The notes under the pieces were generated by a model. The model did not search any database. It saw nothing but the letters and a program-made list of their open reading frames with translations, and had not been told where the DNA came from. From CALGLS01 sp047626155 (GTDB lineage: Bacteria; Bacteroidota; Bacteroidia; Chitinophagales; Saprospiraceae): DNA of 22,963 nucleotides. Both the position numbers and the translations under genes were made by a program. Shown piece after piece: positions 14,822 through 22,771 of this stretch (the first letter of the stretch is position 1; the number at the start of each line of letters is the position of its first letter). Where the stretch lies: assembly GCA_047626155.1 (NCBI GenBank), contig JBLHRR010000083.1:1-22963 (forward strand), read 5' to 3'.

Positions 14822-16684
14822 TTACTCAATTATTATTTTACGTTCTATACTGCCATCAGAATACACATAAAACAAAACCACGTTTTTTATTTCGGTACTC
14901 TCCCTTCCCAACACATCAACGATCCTTAATAACTTCCGATCTGTATTCTGAAAAGGTGTTGTTATCCCAACAGGAGTCTCACATAATTGCTCAAAGAAAT
15001 TCCAGATCTCCCTAGTCGCCGATATATCGTTATTCCCAAAAGCACCGGGCCAATCATGCCCACCCCCTTCAACAGTGTATAGCCAAACCTCCGTGCAGCT
15101 TTCCTCCCGACTATGCTTGTCCGCAGAAATGGTGCTGCCATCATTGGGATCGGTATCCGGCAACTTGTCAGTTGTTAAAACATCCAGTCCGAAAAGAGTT
15201 GTCCAAAAACTGATGGTATTCGGGATGCTAGGGTAGGCTCCCCAATTATCGATATTGTTAGGGTCGCCATCGTAATAAGTTACGTTATCTTCGGTGCCGT
15301 GAATTTCAAAAATGGATACCTCATTTTCCGGGTTGCAATCGTCCATGATGTCCTGTAAAATCATTCCGGCAACCGGCGCCACCGCTTTGAATTGTTGGGA
15401 AGCCTGACAGGCCAACATATAACAAAAGTCACCACCATTAGAAAGGCCAGTGGCAAATACGTCATTGTCATTCAAAGAATAATTCGCATGAAGATGATCA
15501 CTTAAATTTTGAGTAAAGGCGATGTCATCTACCGTTTCTCCATTTTGAAAATCATAACCGACATTGAAAAAAGTATTCCCAAATGAATCCTCAATACCTT
15601 GGGGATAGCATACGGCGAAACCAAATTCATCTGCCAATGCATTAAATTCAGAATAGTCCATGATGTTCTGCGCGGTTCCCGTATATCCATGAAAGACAAA
15701 GATTAAGGGACATTGTTCTGGCGCCGTCCCCGGATGATAATAAATATATTCCCGCTCGAATCCATTGTCTGATATTTGCCCGTATTCAACAGCCTGAATA
15801 CCCTGCGTCCAATAATTATTGGATTCAATCAGGTCATTCGGCATTCCATTTATATTACTGATGCTAACGTTTAGTTCAAAATTTCCAGAGGCTGTGATTA
15901 CTAATTCATCTGGATGAGAAAAAGAATAACTTCCCAAAGGAGGTATGGAGAGTCCCGTAAAAGAAGTGTTATAAATTACGGCTCCAATGCTCCAGGAAAG
16001 GTCAAAGGAGTTTATTTCCTCAAGCCCATTGTTTGTTACGGTTCCGGAAATGGATAGGTTGCTAGGTGCATTGAGAACCGAAGGGACTTCAACAGATGAT
16101 AAGGCGAGGTCAAGTCCCTCGGGTTCATATACCAAGACATCATCTATAGCCCAACCAAACAACCAGTTATTGTCATCGTAATAATGAAAGGCTAACAATA
16201 CATTTTCATTCCCTGACAGTGAGTTCAAATCAATGAGCTGTGAATCCCAGTTCCCATCATTCGTACCTTCCATTTCTTGCAGGATATTCCAGCTGATTCC
16301 ATTATCCAAAGAATACTCAATCGTTGCGACCTCTGTGCCTCCAAAGAGGCTGCCTCCATCAAAGTAGTTTTGAAATTCTAGCGCAACTACCGTTGAAGCA
16401 GAAAGATCTAAAGGTGGCAGGATCAGATAGTCTGTGCTTTTATCACAATCACAGGCATCATCATTTGTCGCAATAAAGTTTCCATGAGGAGCGATTGACC
16501 AAAATTCACTTTCCAGCGCTGTGTTTGTTCCCAATAGCCATCCACCATCAGTTGCGTTGGTGGCTTGATCCCAAAGGGAAGGAAAAATTGGGTCTTCAAA
16601 ATCTTCAGAAAGCAGAATGGTCTGAGCGGATATAAATTGGCTTGCCAATAAAAGTGATAGGAGGAAGTAGGATTGAAATTTCAT
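14822..16684 (-). CDS. Secreted multidomain esterase (PHB-depolymerase/feruloyl esterase-like) with T9SS sorting domain
   Basis: A 620-residue exported protein. Residues 1-20 are a signal peptide. Residues about 22-188 form a choice-of-anchor J/MAM-like beta domain (LSEDFEDPIFPSLWDQ, GWAIDDVLVYEP end). Residues about 190-297 look like a CARDB domain. Residues about 303-568 are an alpha/beta hydrolase of the LpqC/PHB depolymerase type: FHGYTGTAQN oxyanion loop, nucleophile S415 in TGLSNGGDF, Asp466 in HGTEDNVTY and H543 in GGGHDWPGAF. Residues about 578-620 are a T9SS type A sorting domain (LRIVDVLGRES, LFYVYSDGSIERKIIIE). It should be exported and attached to the cell surface or released, acting on an ester in polysaccharide or polyester outside the cell; the exact substrate is unknown. 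Confidence 0.88.
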   Translation of the reverse strand: MKFQSYFLLSLLLASQFISAQTILLSEDFEDPIFPSLWDQATNATDGGWLLGTNTALESEFWSIAPHGNFIATNDDACDCDKSTDYLILPPLDLSASTVVALEFQNYFDGGSLFGGTEVATIEYSLDNGISWNILQEMEGTNDGNWDSQLIDLNSLSGNENVLLAFHYYDDNNWLFGWAIDDVLVYEPEGLDLALSSVEVPSVLNAPSNLSISGTVTNNGLEEINSFDLSWSIGAVIYNTSFTGLSIPPLGSYSFSHPDELVITASGNFELNVSISNINGMPNDLIESNNYWTQGIQAVEYGQISDNGFEREYIYYHPGTAPEQCPLIFVFHGYTGTAQNIMDYSEFNALADEFGFAVCYPQGIEDSFGNTFFNVGYDFQNGETVDDIAFTQNLSDHLHANYSLNDNDVFATGLSNGGDFCYMLACQASQQFKAVAPVAGMILQDIMDDCNPENEVSIFEIHGTEDNVTYYDGDPNNIDNWGAYPSIPNTISFWTTLFGLDVLTTDKLPDTDPNDGSTISADKHSREESCTEVWLYTVEGGGHDWPGAFGNNDISATREIWNFFEQLCETPVGITTPFQNTDRKLLRIVDVLGRESTEIKNVVLFYVYSDGSIERKIIIE

Positions 16685-16749
16685 AAATTGATTTTGGATT
16701 TTTAAATTCGCTTCAATTTACGGAATGATTTTATAAAAATGGAACTTGT

Positions 16750-16896
16750 TTAATGATATATCTCCAAAGACTCCAAAGGCTCTATATCCAACTGCCCCAT
16801 AGGCAAATCATTATTCACTTTGAATTCAAAACTGTTAACATTGATGAAAGATTCTGTCTCTTTTTCTATGGGTACTAAATGATAGGAAACACTCAT
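16750..16896 (-). CDS. Small ORF of unknown function
   Basis: The minus strand encodes 48 residues from an ATG at 16896 to a TAA: MSVSYHLVPIEKETESFINV, then SFEFKVNNDLPMGQLDIEPL and a short end. The composition is acidic and plausible, but it is short, has no recognised family and lies between the adhesin stub and the esterase. It may be the remnant of a larger gene. Confidence 0.3.
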   Translation of the reverse strand: MSVSYHLVPIEKETESFINVNSFEFKVNNDLPMGQLDIEPLESLEIYH

Positions 16897-16908
16897 TCGT
16901 TATTTGTT

Positions 16909-17037
16909 TTACGCTTTGAATTTGTAGTTATTGTCTACAGAAGGAGTGAATGATATTTGACCTCCGATGATGTGATCAGCAATGCAAATTTGGCTGCATA
17001 GTATTAGAAGGAATAGTGGTAGGTGTTTTAGTTTCAT
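16909..17037 (-). pseudogene. N-terminal stub of a Bacteroidota adhesin-type protein
   Basis: From the ATG at 17037 the minus strand encodes a signal peptide (MKLKHLPLFLLILCSQIC) and then ADHIIGGQISFTPSVDNNYK before a stop after 42 residues. The sequence A-x-H-I-I-G-G-x-I/M-x-Y/F after the signal is the conserved beginning of large secreted proteins of this phylum that continue with PKD/adhesin and gliding-motility C-terminal domains. Here the rest is missing, so it is a truncated stub. A longer frame is open upstream to 17163 but has no signal-like start. Confidence 0.55.
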
Positions 17038-17289
17038 GTTGGATTCTATTTTATGAAGAGTGGTGATGTGGCAGCTAGATTCTACTTGACAAAGCCGCCC
17101 CATAACTATTCTTGCCCTATAAGTATTTCTAGTTTTCAAAAAGAAAATCAAAAAAAGAGTCACTCCTCAAGAATATTAACAATACATATACAAAAAACAA
17201 GGCGGATGCCTGCGCTCGTTCCCCAAGGTAAGTATATTCTGAAAAAGTACCAAGTTACTAAGCGTTGGTTGCTTTTTTTTTAATTTTTT

Positions 17290-17724
17290 TTAATCTTTTT
17301 CGATTAGGTGATCTTCTAGTTCAACTTTACTATAAGTGTCTTTCAATTCGATATAATGATTTGATCCATGATAAACTAAGAGACCTATAGACAACGGTAA
17401 AAGCGCCCAATACATAGTGGTTAGTTTTGATGCTAGTATATCTTCATTAAGTAAGTATTTTCCAAATATATTAAGTAATGGACCGATGATAAATAGCAGA
17501 GAGGATAGGATTAGAAAGATCCCACTATAAATTTTCAGCGCAATTTGAGTGCGTTCATTTTTAGTAATAACGATTCCTAGAGTCAGGCTTGTAGTGATAG
17601 CAATGACTAATTGGTGAGGCCCTCCGGTATATGCTAAGCTTAGTACATTCCAAAGAGATATGATAACTAACAAAACAATTATACCGTAGTAATAAATTTT
17701 GCTTTTGTAAGTTATTTTTTTCAT
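17290..17724 (-). CDS. Hypothetical four-helix membrane protein
   Basis: A 144-residue protein with four hydrophobic segments (about 10-30, 36-54, 64-86, 102-120), a basic N-terminus and an acidic, hydrophilic C-terminal tail (TYSKVELEDHLIEKD). No family recognised. It lies 54 bases downstream of the neighbouring periplasmic protein gene, in the same direction, so the two may be co-transcribed. Confidence 0.6.
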   Translation of the reverse strand: MKKITYKSKIYYYGIIVLLVIISLWNVLSLAYTGGPHQLVIAITTSLTLGIVITKNERTQIALKIYSGIFLILSSLLFIIGPLLNIFGKYLLNEDILASKLTTMYWALLPLSIGLLVYHGSNHYIELKDTYSKVELEDHLIEKD

Positions 17725-17778
17725 AATTTATTAATCTGTATTTTCCTTCGATGTTAATATTCTCTCTATTGTTTAAAA

Positions 17779-18315
17779 TTACCAACGAACTTCTTTAATA
17801 TATTTGTCAACTCCTTTTTTAGAAAAATTAATTTCAATAACTTTCCAGTGTTTGCTTATACTTTCTAAAAAAATATTCTTAGTCATTAATTTCGAATCTG
17901 AAATATCTCTCTTGATCCTGTAAGGGAGCTGCTCAAAATGTTCTAAGACATCAACCCGAATACTTATTTCTTGTATAGAGATTGATTTTTTATTTTTTTG
18001 TAAAATTAAATATTCATTGGTATCTAGTTTTGTGTACTCTAGTTCTAGTTTAGGTATTAGTAGCCAATCATAACCAGTTTCTAAATAACTTGCATCAAGT
18101 AATGCAGAACTATCGGAGACGAAACTTCCCCCGTAGTTAAGACTACTCGAAACATATATTGGGTGTTCAGAAGTATTTATAATTTTTATAATTATCAAGG
18201 TTGAAGAATCTGATTGCTCCATTTTTAATTTTGCATCAATGGTGTTTTGACTATAACTAAAAACGGTAATTCCAATAAGGAGAATAAAAATATTATATAA
18301 TTTGAGGAAATTCAT
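17779..18315 (-). CDS. Hypothetical exported protein
   Basis: A 178-residue protein with a signal peptide (ILLIGITVFSYSQ) and a beta-rich body with a strand pattern like STLIIIKIINTSEHPIYVS, similar to immunoglobulin-like periplasmic domains. The end includes the HWKVIEINFSKKGVDKYI segment. No family recognised. It may form an operon with the membrane protein downstream (54 bases apart). Confidence 0.58.
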   Translation of the reverse strand: MNFLKLYNIFILLIGITVFSYSQNTIDAKLKMEQSDSSTLIIIKIINTSEHPIYVSSSLNYGGSFVSDSSALLDASYLETGYDWLLIPKLELEYTKLDTNEYLILQKNKKSISIQEISIRVDVLEHFEQLPYRIKRDISDSKLMTKNIFLESISKHWKVIEINFSKKGVDKYIKEVRW

Positions 18316-18397
18316 TTTGTGTTAATTTTTAGCTTTTGACCTTCATGTTCTTACATTTAACTGTAATGGTCTTTCATGCCTTCCCTTTTACGTCACC

Positions 18398-19051
18398 TCA
18401 ATCCTCCAATACATCAAAAAACGCTTCCAATTTTTTTTGATCCAACATTCCGTTCGTCCGAACACCACTACAAAGATCAATTCCGAAAGGCTGAACGACT
18501 TCAATAGCTTGTCTGACATTATCTTTATTAAGTCCACCTGCAAGAAACAATGGGATTGGAATTGACTTTCTGATTGCCCTGCTTAAATCCCAATTGTGGG
18601 TATGCCCAGTTCCACCTAATTCTTTAATTTGCAAATTTGGATTGCCACTATCTAAAAGAATGGCATCCACAAATTTTGAAATGGCTATGGCCTCTTTTAC
18701 GGAATTGTCGTCAATAACATGAATGACTTGCACCAATTTTACATTTGGCAATTCGTTACGAAGCATTTCATAATCTCGGTTTTCCAATTCGTCAACAATC
18801 TGAATGGTCGTAGTGTGAACCCGCTTGTGATGCCTGATAATATCGAGCGCGTTGGTTTCACTTGTGAGCAAGAAAGATGAGATAGGTGGAGGAATGGTTT
18901 TTACAATTTGCTTTATTAGTTCATCTCCGATTATGCCTGGACCACTTGGCATATGTCCGACCAAACCTAATGCAGTGGCACCCTGTTCAATTGCCATTTT
19001 TGCTTCGCTAACACTGCTTATGCAGCATATTTTTACGTGGGGTTTTGTCAT
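18398..19051 (-). CDS. TrpF-like phosphoribosylanthranilate isomerase family protein (orphan)
   Basis: A 217-residue TIM barrel of the TrpF family. Motifs in order: HVKICC (canonical KICG, catalytic Cys at C9), GLVGHMPSGPG in place of the usual F-Y-x-x-S-P-R loop, catalytic acid D134 in ILLDSG, GGTGHTHNWDLS phosphate-loop region, LAGGLNKDNV and GIDLCSGVRTNG. TrpF converts N-(5-phosphoribosyl)anthranilate in tryptophan synthesis. There are no other trp genes in the window, and the loop after the first strand differs from classical TrpF, so this may be a paralogue with another substrate. A -7-like TAACTTTG lies at 19093-19086. Confidence 0.8.
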   Translation of the reverse strand: MTKPHVKICCISSVSEAKMAIEQGATALGLVGHMPSGPGIIGDELIKQIVKTIPPPISSFLLTSETNALDIIRHHKRVHTTTIQIVDELENRDYEMLRNELPNVKLVQVIHVIDDNSVKEAIAISKFVDAILLDSGNPNLQIKELGGTGHTHNWDLSRAIRKSIPIPLFLAGGLNKDNVRQAIEVVQPFGIDLCSGVRTNGMLDQKKLEAFFDVLED

Positions 19052-19176
19052 GTGCTTTCGAATTCTTTATTTACTAAGCTCTTTCCAAAGTTAAGAAATT
19101 ATTCCCAGTATATTCCTTCTGAAATCTTACTGTTATTTATACCTCATTTTTCTTTCGGACTAGGAGAGGTATCCTT

Positions 19177-20190
19177 CTACCAATTGCCAACTTTATCAAT
19201 TCTAAATTCACATCGATACTTAAAGTCAGAAGAACTAAGTTTGAAAGAGTGAGTTGTGTATATATTGTTAGCAGGAACCGAGTAAGAGTTTCGAGCTTCT
19301 TCATCGGCACTATTGTCATTCTCTCTGGCATAGCCATCTATTGATAAAATTAGTTTATTACAATGCTCTTTATCGAAAGTAATCTCAACAGACTGATTTG
19401 TATCCATCCAAACATGTCCTTTTGGAGTTGTAATTTCACCACCACTATAATCGTAAATAACCATTCCATTGCCCGTTAGCCCTTTGTCCCGGTTTTCTCT
19501 ACAGCCACTTTGGTTTGCTTTTAATATAAATTTAAATCGATCCATATCAGCATCATTTCCGGCTCCTTCATCATCAGACATTTCGCACACTAGTTTGATA
19601 AGCGTAACTTTTATTTTTCTATTGGAATTCTCCCGTTTTCTTTTTTCTTCGCGATCTCTCTTAATTTTTGCTTTCCGCTCTCGCTTTGCCGCCTGGTCAC
19701 GCTTGATTTTATCTAAACGATCTTGCTCTATCTGACCCTCATCGACTGAAGCAGGCTGCTCGCTAGCTTTAGCTTCATTAGTGCTTGGGTCTAAGGGCTT
19801 AGGATTTGAAGCCCTAGTCATCCAAAAGGCAAGTGCCCCAATGAGTATCAATCCTAAAAAACCGAGGGAGTAATTTCTAACTTTAGTATTATTTTTATCG
19901 ACCTGAATCAGGTTAGATGCTATTGTAGATTTTCCAGGTTTATTTATTATTTTTTCAGACAGACTAAGGATGGCCACGTTTATTCTGTTCATCTCTTTTC
20001 GAGCATCATTGTCATCGATTGTTCCAAAAATTTGTTCCTCTTTTATCTTGTTAAATCTTCCATTCAGAATAATCAATTCTTTATCAAGGGAGGACAATTG
20101 TTCGTTCGCTAGAAGCTCAAGGGCTTTTGCTGTTCGATTGGATTGGATGAGGTCTTTTATCTTTTGAACTAGTTCTTCTTGGTTTTTCAT
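19177..20190 (-). CDS. EAD11-like protein with a transmembrane helix and C-terminal beta domain
   Basis: A 337-residue protein. Residues 1-85 match effector-associated domain 11 (EAD11): EELVQKIKDLIQSNRTAKAL, then LDKELIILNGRFNKIKEEQI and MNRINVAILSLSEKI, a small alpha-helical death-domain-like adaptor known from bacterial conflict systems, where it links sensors and effectors. A membrane helix (about 107-124, LGFLGLILIGALAFWM) follows, then a Lys/Arg/Glu-rich stretch (150-190) that may be a helix. Residues 192-337 form a separate beta-rich domain with KVTLIKLVCEMSDDEGAGND and KLILSIDGYARENDNSADEE, acidic patches suggestive of metal binding, and five Cys (202, 230, 277, 327 among them). The domain after the membrane should lie outside the cytoplasm. 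I do not recognise that domain with certainty. Confidence 0.7.
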   Translation of the reverse strand: MKNQEELVQKIKDLIQSNRTAKALELLANEQLSSLDKELIILNGRFNKIKEEQIFGTIDDNDARKEMNRINVAILSLSEKIINKPGKSTIASNLIQVDKNNTKVRNYSLGFLGLILIGALAFWMTRASNPKPLDPSTNEAKASEQPASVDEGQIEQDRLDKIKRDQAAKRERKAKIKRDREEKRKRENSNRKIKVTLIKLVCEMSDDEGAGNDADMDRFKFILKANQSGCRENRDKGLTGNGMVIYDYSGGEITTPKGHVWMDTNQSVEITFDKEHCNKLILSIDGYARENDNSADEEARNSYSVPANNIYTTHSFKLSSSDFKYRCEFRIDKVGNW

Positions 20191-20624
20191 AAAGTTGATT
20201 TACGGATATTTTTAATCACATTTGGTTTGTGTAGCGATTAGAAAATAAAGATAACTATTTTTTTTAATATGTAGTGTCAAGCTAAAACCTAAGATTTATG
20301 CTGGTTCATTATTGAATCCTTTCGTCCCGATCTGATCATAGGTTCCGCAGTATTTTAATTTCTTTTTTGTATGATTTTTTTATTGCTCCTACTGGTCAAA
20401 TAGATTGGTATTTCTCTTTTAATCGATTTCTTTTCGCCTAAGAATGATATTATTTTATCTGCATATAACACAGAATTAACAACCCGATTTTCACTTCTTC
20501 AGTTAGGTTAAAATAAAATTGGAAAGAGGTAATATAGTAGTAGAATGCTGCAGGAAGTCGGCACATCTTTGTGTTAGAAATAGAGCATATTTATTATTAT
20601 TAACTCAATTAAATTTTTTGTCTT
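20191..20624. other. 434-base divergent intergenic region
   Basis: No coding remnant of note lies in this AT-rich region between two divergent genes. On the minus strand TTGACA (20280-20275) is followed, 21 bases on, by TATCTTTA (20253-20246), a weak promoter candidate for the EAD11 gene. On the plus strand only poor matches to TTG and TAnnTTTG are seen before the start at 20625. The region must hold both promoters. Confidence 0.35.
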
Positions 20625-21245
20625 ATGAAAAGTAAAATCCTTATAACAACAGTAATGCTATGCTTTGCCAGCATGGTAAGTATGGCAGAGGACCTCTCTG
20701 TTTTTTCCGTTAAAGTAGCAGACAAGAGCTCCTTTGTACTCCAATTGACTAATATAAAGCAAGCGCAAATTCAAGTCACCTTGAAGGATGAAAAAGGAGC
20801 GACACTGTATAATGAAACGCTGATGCAAGCTAGTTTAGATCAGAAAAAATATGACATCGGGAAACTTTCTTCGGGGAACTATACCTTAGTGGTCGCCTAT
20901 GATGCCGTCATAAAAGTACAACCGATCAAAAAGGGCAAGGTACTAGAAATTGAAGCTGAAGATTTGCAAACGATATTCCAACCGTGTATTCGACAGCATT
21001 CACAGTACTTGGACCTAGACATGCTTTGCTTATCCGATCTGAAAATTTCATTGAAGATTACAGATGTCGATGGGAATGTGATCTACAAGGAATTGGTTCA
21101 GCCAAAAGGCAGTCTTCAAAGAAGGTTCAATTTTTCAACACTGGAGTATGGCTTATATAGTTTTACACTTATAATCGAGGACCCTGTTCTCTATAAAGAA
21201 TTTAGTGAGACTATCGTATTGTCACCAGTTATTGCTGGCTTGTAA
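20625..21245 (+). CDS. Secreted protein with two Ig-like beta domains (DUF3244-like)
   Basis: A 206-residue exported protein, signal peptide to about residue 21 (SMVSMA). Two similar beta units follow: about 25-105 (VADKSSFVLQLTN, VTLKDEKGATLYNETL, GNYTLVVAYDA) and about 115-200 (SDLKISLKITDVDGNVIYKE, YGLYSFTLIIEDPVL). They resemble the Ig-like DUF3244/T9SS-tail-like fold common in Bacteroidota periplasmic proteins, where strand pattern x-V-x-L-x-D-x-x-G-x-x-L-Y-x-E-x repeats. No catalytic residues can be seen. It is the only intact plus-strand gene besides the transposase. Confidence 0.65.
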   Translation: MKSKILITTVMLCFASMVSMAEDLSVFSVKVADKSSFVLQLTNIKQAQIQVTLKDEKGATLYNETLMQASLDQKKYDIGKLSSGNYTLVVAYDAVIKVQPIKKGKVLEIEAEDLQTIFQPCIRQHSQYLDLDMLCLSDLKISLKITDVDGNVIYKELVQPKGSLQRRFNFSTLEYGLYSFTLIIEDPVLYKEFSETIVLSPVIAGL

Positions 21246-21278
21246 AAGAAGAAATAATATAAGCTGTTTTGTAACTGC

Positions 21279-21406
21279 TAAGTAACAACAGAAAATTAAA
21301 TCCCGATTTGGAAACGATTATGTAAGTCAAAATAACCAAAGGGAGAGTGGTTTATATAACTGTTACCACTAAAGAAATCGGGAAATTATTTTTTGTGTAA
21401 TACTAA
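21279..21406. repeat. MITE-like element, copy C (full length)
   Basis: 128 bases matching copy A end to end: TAAGTAACAACAGAAAATTA, CCCGATTTGGAAACGATTAT, core GGGAGAGTGG, right arm TTATATAACTGTTACC, AAAGAAATCGGGAAATTATT and GTGTAATACTAA. The sixth base of the inner arm is C here and pairs with G on the right arm, whereas copy A has G paired with C, so the arms covary. It lies 33 bases after the stop of the 20625-21245 gene. Confidence 0.8.
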
Positions 21407-21453
21407 CTACCAATAGCTAAAGCCAATACTGAACAGTTACGCTATTTTTCATG

Positions 21454-21489
21454 AAAAAAAGATCGGTCAAATTTGACCGATCTTTTTTT
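21454..21489 (-). terminator. Bidirectional terminator of the AraC gene
   Basis: A perfect 36-base palindrome with centre AAATTT: AAAAAAAGATCGGTCAAA and its complement. The GC-rich core GATCGGTC and flanking A and T runs make it a terminator in both directions, 18 bases after the AraC stop. Confidence 0.9.
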
Positions 21490-21506
21490 TTCTACCATCC
21501 GGAATA

Positions 21507-22397
21507 CTATTGTTCGATATCATGCAAAATCGTAACAAATTGTTTTCGATATTCGGACGGACTCTTGTCGGTGATGTCTTTGAAAAGCCTGTTGAAGTGA
21601 GATAAATTATTGAAACCACTTTCAAAGGAAACATTTGAAATGCTAAGTTGTTGCTCCGTAAGTAGTTTACAAGCATGGAGGATTCTGATTTCGTTGGCAA
21701 AGCGGGTGAATTTTTTTCCAGAAATTCGTTTGAAGTATCTGCAAAAAGAAGGCACTGTCATATTTGTTACAGCGGCTATTTCGTCAAGTGGAATAGCTCT
21801 TTGGAAATGAGTCTGCACGTAATTATAGATGATGTTGATTCGATCATTGTCTGTATTCTCCACTTCAAAAGCATAACCATCGGCATTGAGAATGAGGTAT
21901 TCTTCGGTCCAAGCCATATCCTGTAAAATGCAAAGTAGTTCAATCAATTTGGCGAATTTATCCAGCGTCACCAGTTTTTCCATTCGGGCACCTATATCTC
22001 GTTTGGCCTGACCCTGAAAAGCAATTCCTGATTTTGCCCGCTGAAGCAGCTGTTGTATATCCCGCATTTCTTCCAGCCCAAAGAAGCCTGCACCCAAACA
22101 ATCATTATTAAACTGAATAATCGTTTCAGATTCATTCCCGGTGAGCCGATCCGTGAAGCCACTATGGGGAAGCATAGACCCGATGAGCACTAGATCCCCT
22201 GACTGATAATAGGAGAGGTGATTCCCGATGTGGCGCTTTCCGTTTCCTCCTTTTATATAGACCAGTTCAATTTCTGGGTGAAAATGCCATAAAGGGGATC
22301 TTTCGTTAGGGGAAGGTTCGTTATAATGTTTTACGGAAAAGGAGCTACCAAATTCGGTGCTGACCTTTTCCAATGCAGGTTTTTTAGCACTTAGCAT
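21507..22397 (-). CDS. AraC-family transcriptional regulator with N-terminal cupin
   Basis: A 296-residue regulator. Residues about 30-100 form a cupin-like ligand-binding domain: LWHFHPEIELVYIKGGNGKR and GDLVLIGSMLPHSGF, the classic pattern of metal-independent sugar-type sensors. The C-terminal AraC DNA-binding domain covers about 190-290: helix-turn-helix 1 around 205-225 (PLDEIAAVTNMTVPSFCRYF) and helix-turn-helix 2 around 254-274 (SNVSFESGFNNLSHFNRLFK), ending in the signature SPSEYRKQF. A Bacteroidota sugar-type activator is likely, but the target is unknown. The DJ-1/PfpI gene lies upstream in the same direction. Confidence 0.92.
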   Translation of the reverse strand: MLSAKKPALEKVSTEFGSSFSVKHYNEPSPNERSPLWHFHPEIELVYIKGGNGKRHIGNHLSYYQSGDLVLIGSMLPHSGFTDRLTGNESETIIQFNNDCLGAGFFGLEEMRDIQQLLQRAKSGIAFQGQAKRDIGARMEKLVTLDKFAKLIELLCILQDMAWTEEYLILNADGYAFEVENTDNDRINIIYNYVQTHFQRAIPLDEIAAVTNMTVPSFCRYFKRISGKKFTRFANEIRILHACKLLTEQQLSISNVSFESGFNNLSHFNRLFKDITDKSPSEYRKQFVTILHDIEQ

Positions 22398-22771
22398 ATT
22401 TCAATTTTTTTAGAGATGAAAGATAGCTCAAATGGTTTCCACTCAGACCGAACAGTTATTGATCGGGGGGACTTAATAATGGAACGGTAAAATTAAGCCC
22501 TATACACTTTAGATACAGATACCATATTAGCTTACATTGGTACAAAATTAACCTAAACTATATAAAGTGGAGGTTAATGGAGGTAATTGAAGATGTGTAA
22601 CCAGCCATAAGTTATTATCAATTTGGTCGAGGAATAGCAAATAATAAAAACTGGGCATCAGAAATTTTCAAGTCCTAATACCCAGTAATATTTGTGTTAG
22701 TATTGTTATAACAATTTAAGCCCAAGTCATAGGCCTTCCCGGAGTGCAACTATACACTTATGTTACGGTCC
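22398..22771. other. 374-base intergenic region, nothing strong seen
   Basis: No coding remnant and no convincing promoter was found. ACTGGGCAT near 22650 and ATACCCAGT about 20 bases later can pair imperfectly, a weak hairpin that might end the DJ-1/PfpI transcript. Confidence 0.3.

Noticed and set aside
17053..17283. Plus-strand 76-residue ORF
   Set aside because: No family, no signal and an odd composition; it mostly overlaps the upstream region of the adhesin stub.
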